Shown one piece after another: positions 8,561-18,104 of a stretch of 34,297 nt of DNA. The notes under the pieces are model-generated. The model saw only the letters and a list, made by a program, of their open reading frames with translations. It searched no databases and was not told the origin of the DNA. The stretch spans positions 1 through 34,297 of the forward strand of contig JANQGV010000037.1 in assembly GCA_028282925.1 (NCBI GenBank). Direction: 5' to 3'. A program made the position numbers and the translations under genes. This stretch comes from Thermodesulfobacteriota bacterium. Its GTDB lineage: Bacteria; Desulfobacterota; WTBG01; CAIYCZ01; CAIRTM01. Every line of letters begins with the position of its first letter. Position 1 is the stretch's first letter.

Positions 8561-9181
8561 TCAGGCCCCTATCTCCGAGTGGGTGTGGGGGTCAAGCTCC
8601 CGGAACAGTTCAACGCAGAAATGTTTCATCCGGTTTTCAAGCTGCCCGGACTTCTGTAGCAGAAAGCTTCCCAGCAGCAGGCCCGGGACGGAAACAATCA
8701 AACCCGCCTGTGTGGTGATCAGGGCCGCGGAAATACCTGCTGAAAGGGCGCGGGCGTTGCCGGTTCCGAAAAAGGCGATGGCATCAAAGGTTGTTATCAT
8801 GCCGCCGATGGTACCCAGCAGACCCAGCAGCGGCGCTATTGCAGCCAGAACCAGAATCGTTCCGATGTGGCGTTCACTCATGCTGATGCGGCGCGCCAGA
8901 ACACTGTCGAGGAGCGCCCGGTCGAGGTCACGGATACGGGAGCGTGACTGCATGAAAACCGAAACAATTTCACGCTGCCAGTCTGCGGCTTTGATGTCTG
9001 TTCCGTGCGTCTGCAGCTCATCTACATTAATGTGACGCTCGGCTTTTAAACATCCATCGAATTCCATGTATTTTTTCATAATCAGTATCCACATCCATAC
9101 CGAGATGAGGAGGAGCGGAAGCATGACCAACCCGCCGCCGGAAAAATAGCCTCCGATGTTTTCATACAGGTTGCTGAGCAT
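8561..9181 (-). CDS. exbB: MotA/TolQ/ExbB proton channel family protein (ExbB2-like)
   Basis: ILVLAAIAPLLGLLGTIGGMITTFDAIAFFGTGNARALSAGISAALITTQAGLIVSVPGLL. Confidence 0.93.
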   Translation of the reverse strand: MLSNLYENIGGYFSGGGLVMLPLLLISVWMWILIMKKYMEFDGCLKAERHINVDELQTHGTDIKAADWQREIVSVFMQSRSRIRDLDRALLDSVLARRISMSERHIGTILVLAAIAPLLGLLGTIGGMITTFDAIAFFGTGNARALSAGISAALITTQAGLIVSVPGLLLGSFLLQKSGQLENRMKHFCVELFRELDPHTHSEIGA

Positions 9182-10629
9182 CAGGCTGGCTTTCCGTTAA
9201 CCCCGTTATTGGTTACCAGGGTAACGGCGAATGCCGTTCCCTTTTCTTCCATATCGCCTATGATCGCATCAACCCGCCGCTCAAGGAAATGGTGCATGAA
9301 CATAATGGGAATGGCCACCGCCAGCCCGAGCTGGGTCGTAACCAGGGCTTCTGAAATGCCCCCCGACATCATGCGGGGATCACCTGTACCGAAGAGGGTT
9401 ATGACATGGAAGGTGTTGATCATGCCGGTCACGGTTCCCAGCAGGCCCAGCAGAGGTGCTATGGCAGCCAGCACGCCCAGGGTCGGGATAAAGCGCTCAA
9501 GTCGCGGCAGTTCCTTCAGCAGGGCTTCCTGCAGGGCATCCTCGATAACGTCGCGGGTGGTTCCCAGGTGTTGCAGGGCGCTGAGCAGGACCCGGCAGAC
9601 AGGCACCTGCACTTGCTGCTCGCAAAAACTGCGACACTCCTGCCATTTTTGTCCGGCACCCATTTTGGTAACTTTTTCGATGATTGAGTCGGTATTGGAG
9701 CGGATTCGTCTCAGGAAAAGGAGCCGCTCGACAGCCAGTCCCAGGCCGACAATCCCGACCAGCAGGATCGGCCAGACCAGAATGCCTCCCGATTGCAGCC
9801 GCTCGGCAATGCTCCTGCGGCCGGCAAAACGCTGAAAAACCGCACCGCGTGACAGATCAAGAAAGAGATGGTCCGATTGCCCGTCCATGTAGCGGTCGAT
9901 GTTTTTTGCCACTCCCCGGGAAAGCTTTCCCTTGACGGCCAGCAGCCGGCCGCCGGGGGTCGGGCGCAGGTAGCCGGTTGCGCCGTCGGCCGTCCGGTAG
10001 CATGCCGTAAGCATGCCGATCCGCATTATTTCGCCGGAAACAACCTGTCCTTCGGAGTTGATGAACTCGCCTTTGCGTCTGGTGGGGATGCCTGAAAGGC
10101 CCATGGTTCTCATCAGTACGTCCACCAGCGAGCGGATTCCGGCCATGCCCGGAAAACGTTCGGCCCGGGCCAGGGTAGCTATTGTGTCCCGCACCGACGG
10201 CATTTCCGCCAGCATGAATCCTTCACTGAGGAGGCTTTCGAGTTCCTTGGCAGCCGTTTTTACCGTGCCTTCAATGATTTTGATTTCCTCACGCTGCTCT
10301 TCGAGCTCTTTGGACAGGGTGCGCTCCTGCTCCATAAGCTGGTCGAACTGTTTTTTTAAATCGGCGAAGGTACGCTCGCGCCGGTCGGATTCGGCTTTGA
10401 GTTCCGACAGTTCTTGCTGAAGGCGGAGGCGCTCCTGGATGATTATTTCTTCCGTCCTTTGAGCATCTTTAATCGTTTGCTGCTTCTGCTGCTGCAGCTT
10501 CGTCGCAGCCCGGGTCCAGGCATTGTCGGAAGCAGGCGGCGCATCCTGCGCTGAGATACTTACTGGTAAAAGCATCCAGAGCAGCAGGAAACACAACATG
10601 ATAGTGCAGCGAAATAGTCTTTTTTTCAT
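9181..10629 (-). CDS. MotA/TolQ/ExbB protein with periplasmic coiled-coil N-terminus (TtpC-like)
   Basis: Signal peptide, long coiled coil, C-terminal LGVLAAIAPLLGLLGTVTGMINTF...GGISEALVTTQLGLAVAIP. Confidence 0.9.
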   Translation of the reverse strand: MKKRLFRCTIMLCFLLLWMLLPVSISAQDAPPASDNAWTRAATKLQQQKQQTIKDAQRTEEIIIQERLRLQQELSELKAESDRRERTFADLKKQFDQLMEQERTLSKELEEQREEIKIIEGTVKTAAKELESLLSEGFMLAEMPSVRDTIATLARAERFPGMAGIRSLVDVLMRTMGLSGIPTRRKGEFINSEGQVVSGEIMRIGMLTACYRTADGATGYLRPTPGGRLLAVKGKLSRGVAKNIDRYMDGQSDHLFLDLSRGAVFQRFAGRRSIAERLQSGGILVWPILLVGIVGLGLAVERLLFLRRIRSNTDSIIEKVTKMGAGQKWQECRSFCEQQVQVPVCRVLLSALQHLGTTRDVIEDALQEALLKELPRLERFIPTLGVLAAIAPLLGLLGTVTGMINTFHVITLFGTGDPRMMSGGISEALVTTQLGLAVAIPIMFMHHFLERRVDAIIGDMEEKGTAFAVTLVTNNGVNGKPA

Positions 10630-11405
10630 TGTTTATACGTTCCTATGGGTATATCCAGCAATTCTATCGCCCGTTTGCGCTGCGCCATGTCCATTGCCCT
10701 GCCGATTGCGGCACCGTAGCCCGAAGCGATTTTTTGCCAGGTGTTTTCACGTGCATTCCAGTAGCCCGATTCTTTTGCATCGAGGGTTTGATAAAAAAGC
10801 GCCGTCCGGCCCAGACGCAACAGCTTTACCCGGACAGGCGAGCCGTTAAACTCCAGTGCGGTTTCCGTAACATCGATGGTCCGGCCGTACGAAGCCTCAA
10901 CCTGCAGGGCTTCAACCACTCTTCTCAATTTTTCGCTCAAACCGATATGATAGTCATTCAGCGAGTCATGCAGAAATTTCAGCCGGCGCTGACGCTCTTC
11001 GGGCAAAAACGGGACATCTTTGCGGACCTGCTCTTCAAGTTCGCGCAGGCTTTGGTTGAGGAAGGGTTCAAGCTCCATGCGGAGCCGGCGCATTTCTTCT
11101 CTTTTACGCTCCAGTTCACGTATGGCGGTTTGCTGCTTTTCAATATAGCTGGTGTATTTTTCCTGTTGAAAGGTGAGCCAGGCGTTTTTTGTTTTCAGGT
11201 TGCGGATTTCTTCCTGCAGGCCGTGGCGCTGATCATCCCAGGCGGCGACCCTGTCCTGGGCCTTTTTTTCGATAGCTATTGCTTTGCCTGCCGTTGCGTC
11301 GACAAGCTTCGGCTGCAGGTCCAGGCATACCGCTGGATGCGCGGTGAGCACCGCCAGCAGAACGGCTGCAACAAGTATGTTTTTTTGAGTGATCATACGA
11401 TTCAT
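10626..11405 (-). CDS. DUF3450-family periplasmic coiled-coil protein
   Basis: Signal peptide, coiled coil, LEPFLNQSLRELEEQVRKDVPFLPEERQRRLKFL...; ATGA overlap with the downstream ExbB. Confidence 0.85.
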   Translation of the reverse strand: MNRMITQKNILVAAVLLAVLTAHPAVCLDLQPKLVDATAGKAIAIEKKAQDRVAAWDDQRHGLQEEIRNLKTKNAWLTFQQEKYTSYIEKQQTAIRELERKREEMRRLRMELEPFLNQSLRELEEQVRKDVPFLPEERQRRLKFLHDSLNDYHIGLSEKLRRVVEALQVEASYGRTIDVTETALEFNGSPVRVKLLRLGRTALFYQTLDAKESGYWNARENTWQKIASGYGAAIGRAMDMAQRKRAIELLDIPIGTYKQ

Positions 11406-11519
11406 TTTTCCGTTTCGATGTCTGTTATAGATAAAAAACTGATTTTTAAGCCCGGTCGGCACAAGCCCTTAAGGTGCGCATGCACATATGCACCGGTGCG
11501 GTTTCAAAAAATGCAACTG

Positions 11520-12653
11520 CTATAAGGGCATCCGCAGCTTTTTGAGGAGCTCAATTTTTTCGGATTTGGTCATTTTCCTGTTTTTTATTTCACTCCTGGC
11601 CGTATGGAGTTTTTTCGTCGCTGTATAAAGTCCTGTTTCCGGGGGCGGCACCACACGCTTGCCCCTGCCGTAGGGGTCGTGACCGGGGCTGTTGTCAAAT
11701 TCCTCGGAGATGAGGTAAATATTGGTTGTGACGTTTTTAGAACCGCCGTGATAGCCGCTGTGGGCCCCGTTGATATAGTCTGCAATGGTTTTTTCATAGT
11801 CAGTTATACCGGGGTTGTAATAGGATATCAGCCAGCAGAATCCCCGGAACTCGAAGGTGGGTATTTCATCGGCCTGACCATCGAAATAGGTCTGGGTTCC
11901 GTCGGTGCTGTACAGCGACATATAGGTAAGGGTTGACATTGGATTTTCAATCATGTTTTGAAAGCTGTGGGTTTCGTCAAACCCGTAAACACCATCATCA
12001 TTGGCGGTATCTTCAGAATTGACGGGACGTCCCGTATAGAGCTCCAGGGTGGCGAATCTGGTTTTGTCCCACAGGTCTTTCCGGCGGTACAGCTCCTTGC
12101 GCAGCCTGAAAATATCCGCGGGAAAATCGGCCTGGGGGTCGTCATAGATGGCCTGTACCTGCTCTTCGATATAGGGTATTTTATCCGCCTTGGGCAGAAG
12201 CGTGAAGCCTTTCGGGGTCGAGTTGAGGTGAAACCGGCTGTCGCCACGATTGTTCCATTTCGCACCATAGGTGGTGAGCATGGGATGGTGATGGCCGCCG
12301 TTGGGGATGCCGAGTTCCTCGACCTCGCCGTCGAAGTAGGCCAGGAGTTTGTCATAGTACCAGCATTTTTCTTCAATCCACCAGTCATGAAACTCATCGT
12401 CAAATTCATTGATCGGGTATGCCCACCACCAGCCGTCATACTTTGCCAGCACATAGCCGTCGTCCACCCATTCGGTACGCAGGTTTTTTTGGGTAAAATA
12501 CCGGTTTCCCGTTGTGAGGTCCGTCTGCCAGTTTGCCCGGCAACCGCTCTTCCGGGTGGTTTCTGCATGAGCCCATTTTGTGTTCAGGGGAAATCCAAGG
12601 CCGATTCCCGCAGTCGACAGTCCTGCAAGTTTTAGAAATGATCTTCTCTTCAT
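11520..12653 (-). CDS. Twin-arginine-exported protein of unknown function
   Basis: MKRRSFLKLAGLSTAGIGLGFPLNTKWAHA Tat signal with RBS AAGGAGC; Trp/Tyr-rich mature region, no family recognised. Confidence 0.8.
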   Translation of the reverse strand: MKRRSFLKLAGLSTAGIGLGFPLNTKWAHAETTRKSGCRANWQTDLTTGNRYFTQKNLRTEWVDDGYVLAKYDGWWWAYPINEFDDEFHDWWIEEKCWYYDKLLAYFDGEVEELGIPNGGHHHPMLTTYGAKWNNRGDSRFHLNSTPKGFTLLPKADKIPYIEEQVQAIYDDPQADFPADIFRLRKELYRRKDLWDKTRFATLELYTGRPVNSEDTANDDGVYGFDETHSFQNMIENPMSTLTYMSLYSTDGTQTYFDGQADEIPTFEFRGFCWLISYYNPGITDYEKTIADYINGAHSGYHGGSKNVTTNIYLISEEFDNSPGHDPYGRGKRVVPPPETGLYTATKKLHTARSEIKNRKMTKSEKIELLKKLRMPL

Positions 12654-12779
12654 ACTTTTGCTCCTTATCATGTGTACGTCAAATGGTTATCTGTTTCGGT
12701 CCTACAGGCCTATCTATAGCAAACGTCATTATCCGGTTGCAGGGAGGGCGGTCCACTGTAGCATTACACGGCACCCACG

Positions 12780-14534
12780 TCACTGTAGCGAGGCGTCGGC
12801 CCGCCCATGCTTGAGCAGTTGCCGGAATGTTCCGTTACGGTTCATTAACTCTCCATATGTTCCCTGTTCGACGATGGTGCCCTCATCAAGCACCATAATG
12901 GTATCGGCGCCCACGATGGTAGACGGCCGGTGAGAAACCGTTATAATCGTCTTGTCCTTAAACTCGTGAGCTATTGTTTTCAAAATGCTGCCCTCGTTCA
13001 GGGTGTCCAGATTGCTTGTCGCTTCGTCAAGGAGGATAACGGGGGCATCGTGAATGAGGGCCCGCGCTATGGCGATTCTCTGCCGTTCACCGGCCGAAAG
13101 CCTGCAACCGGATTCACCGACCCTGGTTTGATAGCCGTTGGGCAGGGTCATGATGAAATCGTGAATATTGGCGCGTCTGGATGCTGTTTCCACCTCCTCG
13201 GTGGTTGCGGCCGGATTGCCTGTTTTAATGTTGGCTTCGATAGTGTCATTGAAAAGGTATGTATCCTGAGAGACCATGGTCATGTTCGAACGCAGATACG
13301 AAAGGGGGGGTTCCTTGATGTTCTCCCCGTTCAAGAAGATCTCTCCGTGGTCGACATCCCAGAAACGCAGCAACAGCCTCAGGACGGTACTTTTGCCGGA
13401 CCCGCTCGGGCCGACTATGGCCGTTTTGGTGTTCGGCTTGATAGCGATGTCCAGATCACGGCAGACAGACTCATCCTTTCCGGGATACGAGAACAGGACA
13501 TTGTTATAGTTGATATCAGGCGTATTGTGACGCACCCGGGAGTGTGCTCCCGGGTGCTCGATGACGAGGGGTTTTTCGTCCAGCAATGAGAATATCCTTT
13601 CAGACGCCGCAAAGGTATGCATCAAGTCGTTGGTCAATGCGCTTAATGCAACAAGAGGACCGAAGGAGCTTGCCGCGGTAACGGTTACGATAATAACACC
13701 GTCAATGCCGATATCTCCCAGGTGCAGGCGATAGAGGGCGCTAAAAAGAACGGCAGCGGTCCCGCCAAGGATACAGGATTCGGAAAGTGCCATGACAAAC
13801 CCCTCATACCTCCGCAGTTTGCGTGAAGCATCGGTCAGTTCCTGTCCTTTGCGGCGAATCTCTTTTTGCCGGTCTTCGGCGCGGCCGAACATAATAAGCT
13901 CGCGCAGCCCCTGCAGGCTGTCGAGAAAATGGGTATTGATGGCGGAAAACCCCGCATGATAGTTTCTGCCGGTAGCCCGGACATGCCGCGCGATGTATAA
14001 GGGTATCAGGGTGCACAAATAGAATACAAGCAGAATCAAAGAGAAGCCGTACCAGAAGGTGCCGGCAAAGATGAGTACGGTAAGGGGTACCACAATGCCG
14101 ATGGATACCGGCGCAATGGTGTGGGCGAAAAAAACCTCAACATACTCGACATCCCCCATAATGGTCGTCACAATGTCGCCGGACCGTTTATCGATCAGCT
14201 TGGCGGGCGCAAGCCGGCGCAGAGCCCCGAAAATTTTTTCCCGCATGAGCGACAGCAGGCGAAAGGCGACATCATGACCCATGAGTTGTTCAAAATAGCC
14301 CAGGGGGCCACGCACTAGAGCGGCTGCAAGGGTTAAACCGACAAGTGCTTTAAAAGGCAACGCCAGTTGTATTCCCAGCGCACTCGCCACTACCATGGAA
14401 CCGAATACCATGATAAGAACGGCCGAGAGATTACCGAGAATGCCAAGAAAAATACAGGCGAGCATGGTCGGTGCAAGAGGAGTCACCATGTGTAAAAGCC
14501 GCAGCATTATTTTAACGGCCGGTTGTTTATGCAT
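12780..14534 (-). CDS. ABC half-transporter (TMD-NBD, exporter fold), second subunit of pair
   Basis: Walker A GPSGSGKS, signature LSAGERQR, Walker B VILLDEA; start overlaps the upstream stop (ATGCATAA). Confidence 0.92.
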   Translation of the reverse strand: MHKQPAVKIMLRLLHMVTPLAPTMLACIFLGILGNLSAVLIMVFGSMVVASALGIQLALPFKALVGLTLAAALVRGPLGYFEQLMGHDVAFRLLSLMREKIFGALRRLAPAKLIDKRSGDIVTTIMGDVEYVEVFFAHTIAPVSIGIVVPLTVLIFAGTFWYGFSLILLVFYLCTLIPLYIARHVRATGRNYHAGFSAINTHFLDSLQGLRELIMFGRAEDRQKEIRRKGQELTDASRKLRRYEGFVMALSESCILGGTAAVLFSALYRLHLGDIGIDGVIIVTVTAASSFGPLVALSALTNDLMHTFAASERIFSLLDEKPLVIEHPGAHSRVRHNTPDINYNNVLFSYPGKDESVCRDLDIAIKPNTKTAIVGPSGSGKSTVLRLLLRFWDVDHGEIFLNGENIKEPPLSYLRSNMTMVSQDTYLFNDTIEANIKTGNPAATTEEVETASRRANIHDFIMTLPNGYQTRVGESGCRLSAGERQRIAIARALIHDAPVILLDEATSNLDTLNEGSILKTIAHEFKDKTIITVSHRPSTIVGADTIMVLDEGTIVEQGTYGELMNRNGTFRQLLKHGRADASLQ

Positions 14535-16296
14535 AGACGGTCTCCTTTTGATAGCGTTCAAGCTCTGCCTGCTGTTTAACCAGCTTCGCATATGTTCCGT
14601 TGCTTTGCGTCAGTTCGGCATGCCTGCCCGATTCCACGACGTTGCCGTCTTTCAGGACGTAAATCGTATCGGCGTTTTCAACGGTAGCCAGGCGGTGTGA
14701 TATGATCAGGGTTGTTTTGTGCTTAGCAAGCTCTGCAATAGCACCCCATATTTTGTTTTCGTTTTCGATATCGACGTTGGATGTGGCTTCGTCGAAGATG
14801 TACAAGTCGGCATCATGCAGCAGGGCCCGGGCAATGGCCAGGCGCTGTCGCTGCCCGCCGGAAAGTTTGTTCCCCTGCTCCCCGACGTCGGTGTCCAGGC
14901 CGTGGGGCAGCGATTGCACAAAGTCGTCGAATCCCGCTGCCCTACAGGCTTCCAGCATGTGCGCTTCGGTCGCCCCGGTGTTGCCCAGCCGCAGGTTGTC
15001 GGCGATGGTGCCCGCAAAAATGTAGCTGCTGTGCGGAACGATGGAAACCAGCTTGCGCAGATGCTCCAAAGGTATCTCTTTTATATCGATACCGTTCAGC
15101 ATGATACTGCCCTGATCCGGATCAAAAAACCGTGCTATCAAACCGGCAACGGTACTTTTGCCTGAGCCTGACTCTCCCACTAGGGCTACGGTGTGCCCGG
15201 CCTCGACAGTAAGGTTGACGTTTTGCAGAATGGGTCGTGTGCCGTCGTATGAAAACCCGACATTTTCAAAGGTAATGGATACATGGCGATCCTGCCTGTT
15301 TTGAAGCGCTGCCGGCACTTCCCGGGGAAAGCAGGTCAGGTCCGGCTTTTGCTCAAGCAATGCAAAAATTTTTTCGGATGCGGCGATTCCATTGACGCCC
15401 GCATGATAGTAGGAGCCGAGGGTCCGCAGGGGTAGAAAAAAATCTGCTGCAAGAAAGAGGATAATAATGGCCTGGGAAAGACTGATTGTGCCCTTGGCCA
15501 GGGCAAACCCGGCCAGCACTATACCGATGGCGGCACAACCATAGGCAATGACGTCCATAATAACTATGGACGTTAACTGCATTCTCAGCAGACGCATGGT
15601 TGCATTGCGAAAAGCCCATGATTTTTCTTTCAAGGTTTCCTCACGGTCTTCATCGCGTACGAAAATTTTCAGGGTCGTGAGACCCTGCAGACTGTCAAGG
15701 AAAAAGCCGCCAAGTGCTTCGTAGTTGTCCCAGTATCCGCCCATAACACGCTTGGCCCATTTCATTACCGCGATGATGGAAGCCGGTATCAGGGGGACGG
15801 CCAGGAGCAGAATAAGGGCCACGCCGAGATGAATGGTGGAAAAGCAGATGAAGAGTATCAGCGGGGCTATCAAGCTGTAAAACATCTGCGGCAGATACCG
15901 TCCGAAATAAATCTGCAAAGCCTCAACGCCGTCTACCGCAGCGGTAACGATATGAGCCGTCTGGGTTTTTTCGAGGTACCCCATTTCCAGTTCGAGCAGC
16001 TTGGCATAGATCATATCCCTTAGATGCCGGCGGACATGCGTGGCGCTGTTAAAGGACGCTTCGTTTGTCAGCAGAGTAAGGATGAACTTGAAAATGATAA
16101 TGCATGCTATCACCGCGGCAGTCAGAATAACGTCCTGCGGGCCCCAGACCCCGGTATACAGCTTTTCAATCAACCTGGCGATACAAACAACCTGCACGAT
16201 GTTTGCGAACAATTTCAGGATTTTATAGACAACGGTACGTGTTATCCAGGAGCGCGACTCTTGTGCGAGAGAGAACAGTTTTTTGTTGACGATCAT
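14527..16296 (-). CDS. ABC half-transporter (TMD-NBD, exporter fold, CydD/IrtA/YbtP-like), first subunit of pair
   Basis: Walker A GESGSGKS, signature LSGGQRQR, Walker B LYIFDEA. Confidence 0.92.
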   Translation of the reverse strand: MIVNKKLFSLAQESRSWITRTVVYKILKLFANIVQVVCIARLIEKLYTGVWGPQDVILTAAVIACIIIFKFILTLLTNEASFNSATHVRRHLRDMIYAKLLELEMGYLEKTQTAHIVTAAVDGVEALQIYFGRYLPQMFYSLIAPLILFICFSTIHLGVALILLLAVPLIPASIIAVMKWAKRVMGGYWDNYEALGGFFLDSLQGLTTLKIFVRDEDREETLKEKSWAFRNATMRLLRMQLTSIVIMDVIAYGCAAIGIVLAGFALAKGTISLSQAIIILFLAADFFLPLRTLGSYYHAGVNGIAASEKIFALLEQKPDLTCFPREVPAALQNRQDRHVSITFENVGFSYDGTRPILQNVNLTVEAGHTVALVGESGSGKSTVAGLIARFFDPDQGSIMLNGIDIKEIPLEHLRKLVSIVPHSSYIFAGTIADNLRLGNTGATEAHMLEACRAAGFDDFVQSLPHGLDTDVGEQGNKLSGGQRQRLAIARALLHDADLYIFDEATSNVDIENENKIWGAIAELAKHKTTLIISHRLATVENADTIYVLKDGNVVESGRHAELTQSNGTYAKLVKQQAELERYQKETVYA

Positions 16297-16334
16297 AATA
16301 TCCAGTTTCCTCGCGGAAGTTAGAGTGTTTACAG

Positions 16335-16348
16335 TTAGCCCGCCCTAA
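16335..16348. promoter_or_regulatory. DtxR-like operator TTAG-CCCGCC-CTAA
   Basis: Between the ABC operon and ferredoxin; minus strand TTGGCA-N17-TGTAAA promoter spans it. Confidence 0.65.
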
Positions 16349-16442
16349 TTTGCCAATTATTCTCGACTAACGGGCACTTCTCTTTATACTTACCCATATA
16401 TGCAATACATACACTCCCACCCAACGAAAGGAGAAATGTACA

Positions 16443-16634
16443 ATGGCTTACAAAATTAGTGAACAATGTAACCTGTGTGATGCATGCCGCCTGCAGTGCC
16501 CGCGTAACGCAATCTCCATAGCCGAAAGCGGTACGATCTACACAATCGACGAAGATCTCTGCAATGATTGTGCAAACCTGTCCGCGGTTCGTTGTGTTCC
16601 CCATTGCCCTGTTGATGCTATTTCACAAGCGTGA
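16443..16634 (+). CDS. 2[4Fe-4S] ferredoxin
   Basis: CNLCDACRLQCPRNAI and CNDCANLSAVRCVPHCPVDAI; RBS AAAGGAG. Confidence 0.93.
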   Translation: MAYKISEQCNLCDACRLQCPRNAISIAESGTIYTIDEDLCNDCANLSAVRCVPHCPVDAISQA

Positions 16635-16660
16635 TTTTTTAGTGCGCATGCCTGCAATCG

Positions 16661-16700
16661 GCCGGGACGCATTCTTGTTTTCGTCCCGGCTGTTTGCTTT
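16661..16700 (+). terminator. Intrinsic terminator after ferredoxin
   Basis: GCCGGGACG-N12-CGTCCCGGC followed by a T-rich stretch. Confidence 0.75.
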
Positions 16701-16711
16701 TGGAGTCCGGT

Positions 16712-17293
16712 TTACATGCTGAGAAATGACCGAGCCCTTTGTTGAGCCTGCTTGAACTCCATGCTTTTTCTTAATGAGGGCTGCGGGTCCCCGTGGATTC
16801 TCCAGCCGCACATCCCCGTGCAGGGTGATGAAATAAGCCCCATATAGCCCAGAACGTCTTTCGCAGGGTACCCCAGGGCAAAACCGATCTCGTGAGGTAT
16901 CTGTTCCGTTGCCTGCCAGCGCTGCCCCACTTCCGCAAGAAATGTCTCCGGGGCAACCTTTTCCGGATATCCAATCGTATGTAAAGCCCATGCCGGAACC
17001 ATTTCCAGCGCTTCCTGAACCCTGGCGTGGTTGTAAAAGACAATCCGGGCGCAGGATTTGTCCTGCAAGAGCACCTTGAAAGAACAGTTCCAAGCCGGTG
17101 CACGTGCGGCAATAATCCTGAGTTGCCGGCTGATTGCCATGCGGCACTCGCCCGCCATCAGCATCAGCAGTTCACCGGATTTGTTTCCAAAGAGCACGCA
17201 TGCTATGTGGACAAACAGCCATTTTTCAAAAGCGGCCCTGTTGTGCGGCAGATATTGTACGTGGCTTTTCCATTTCTGTAACTTGGGGCTCAT
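16712..17293 (-). CDS. DUF3793-family protein
   Basis: IPHEIGFALGYPAKDVLGYMGL...CGWRIHGD pattern. Confidence 0.7.
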   Translation of the reverse strand: MSPKLQKWKSHVQYLPHNRAAFEKWLFVHIACVLFGNKSGELLMLMAGECRMAISRQLRIIAARAPAWNCSFKVLLQDKSCARIVFYNHARVQEALEMVPAWALHTIGYPEKVAPETFLAEVGQRWQATEQIPHEIGFALGYPAKDVLGYMGLISSPCTGMCGWRIHGDPQPSLRKSMEFKQAQQRARSFLSM

Positions 17294-17399
17294 ATGCAGT
17301 ATCCTTTATTTGTTTTCTACTGTTGCAAAAGCGTGGCTTGTTTGTTCAGAGAATATGCCCCTGTCATTACCGGTTTTTTGAACAGACAGAGTGTTTCCG

Positions 17400-18101
17400 T
17401 TACTCTTTAAACAGCTCACGAATCCTAACGACATTTACGCCGATCTTGCGGGCGATTGACTGTGAAACGGCAACGGTCTTCCCCTCTACGTTAATGCTTA
17501 TCGGCCCGTCAAAGGGGGCGACCTCCAGCACCGTAATTTCTGCACCTGGAACAATGCCCATATCCTTCAAATAGTGTAGCTGATCCCGGTCACGGTCACT
17601 GACCTGTTTTACAATGACCTTTTTGCCGGCAAGAACATCAGCCAGCAAATGATATTCGAAAACTTCAATAGTCCCTTCCTCGGTGGGAATAGGATGCCCA
17701 TGGGGGTCTACCGTGGGGTATCCCAGCATTGAATCGATGGCATGCATAAAGCGTTCGGATACAACATGCTCCAGCCGACAGGCCTCATCATTTACCTCAT
17801 CAATGGGATATTTAAGAACGTTTACCAAAAAGGTCTCAATCAACCGGTGTGTGCGCAATACCCGTAGCGCTATAAGGCGCCCCTCCGGGGTGAGCATCAC
17901 TCCATGTCGCCATTGGTGGTCCAGGTAGCCATGCTCCGCCATTCGGACAATCTTCTCCGAGACCGTGGGAAGACTTACTCCCAGGCTTTCGGCAATGTCC
18001 TTGGTGCGGGCATAGGACCGCTCATGGGTCAGACGGTAAATAGCAACAAGAAAATTTTCCGTGGATTCGGTTAATACATTTGTTTGTTTTTTAAACAGCA
18101 T
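17400..18101 (-). CDS. DtxR/MntR-family metal-dependent regulator with C-terminal FeoA-like domain
   Basis: N-terminal wHTH (TKDIAESLGVSLPTVSEKIVRMAEHGYLDH), dimerisation region (EVNDEACRLEHVVSERFMHAID), C-terminal SH3-like domain. Confidence 0.92.
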   Translation of the reverse strand: MLFKKQTNVLTESTENFLVAIYRLTHERSYARTKDIAESLGVSLPTVSEKIVRMAEHGYLDHQWRHGVMLTPEGRLIALRVLRTHRLIETFLVNVLKYPIDEVNDEACRLEHVVSERFMHAIDSMLGYPTVDPHGHPIPTEEGTIEVFEYHLLADVLAGKKVIVKQVSDRDRDQLHYLKDMGIVPGAEITVLEVAPFDGPISINVEGKTVAVSQSIARKIGVNVVRIRELFKE

Positions 18102-18104
18102 CAG

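Noticed and set aside
10629-11525. 298-aa plus-strand ORF
   Set aside because: Antisense to the DUF3450 gene; composition is that of a shadow frame
11958-12635. 225-aa plus-strand ORF
   Set aside because: Antisense to the Tat-exported protein, which has a signal peptide and RBS
12754-12789. Direct repeat CACTGTAGC (12754-12762 and 12781-12789)
   Set aside because: Only 9 bp, one copy overlaps the ABC stop codon; may be chance
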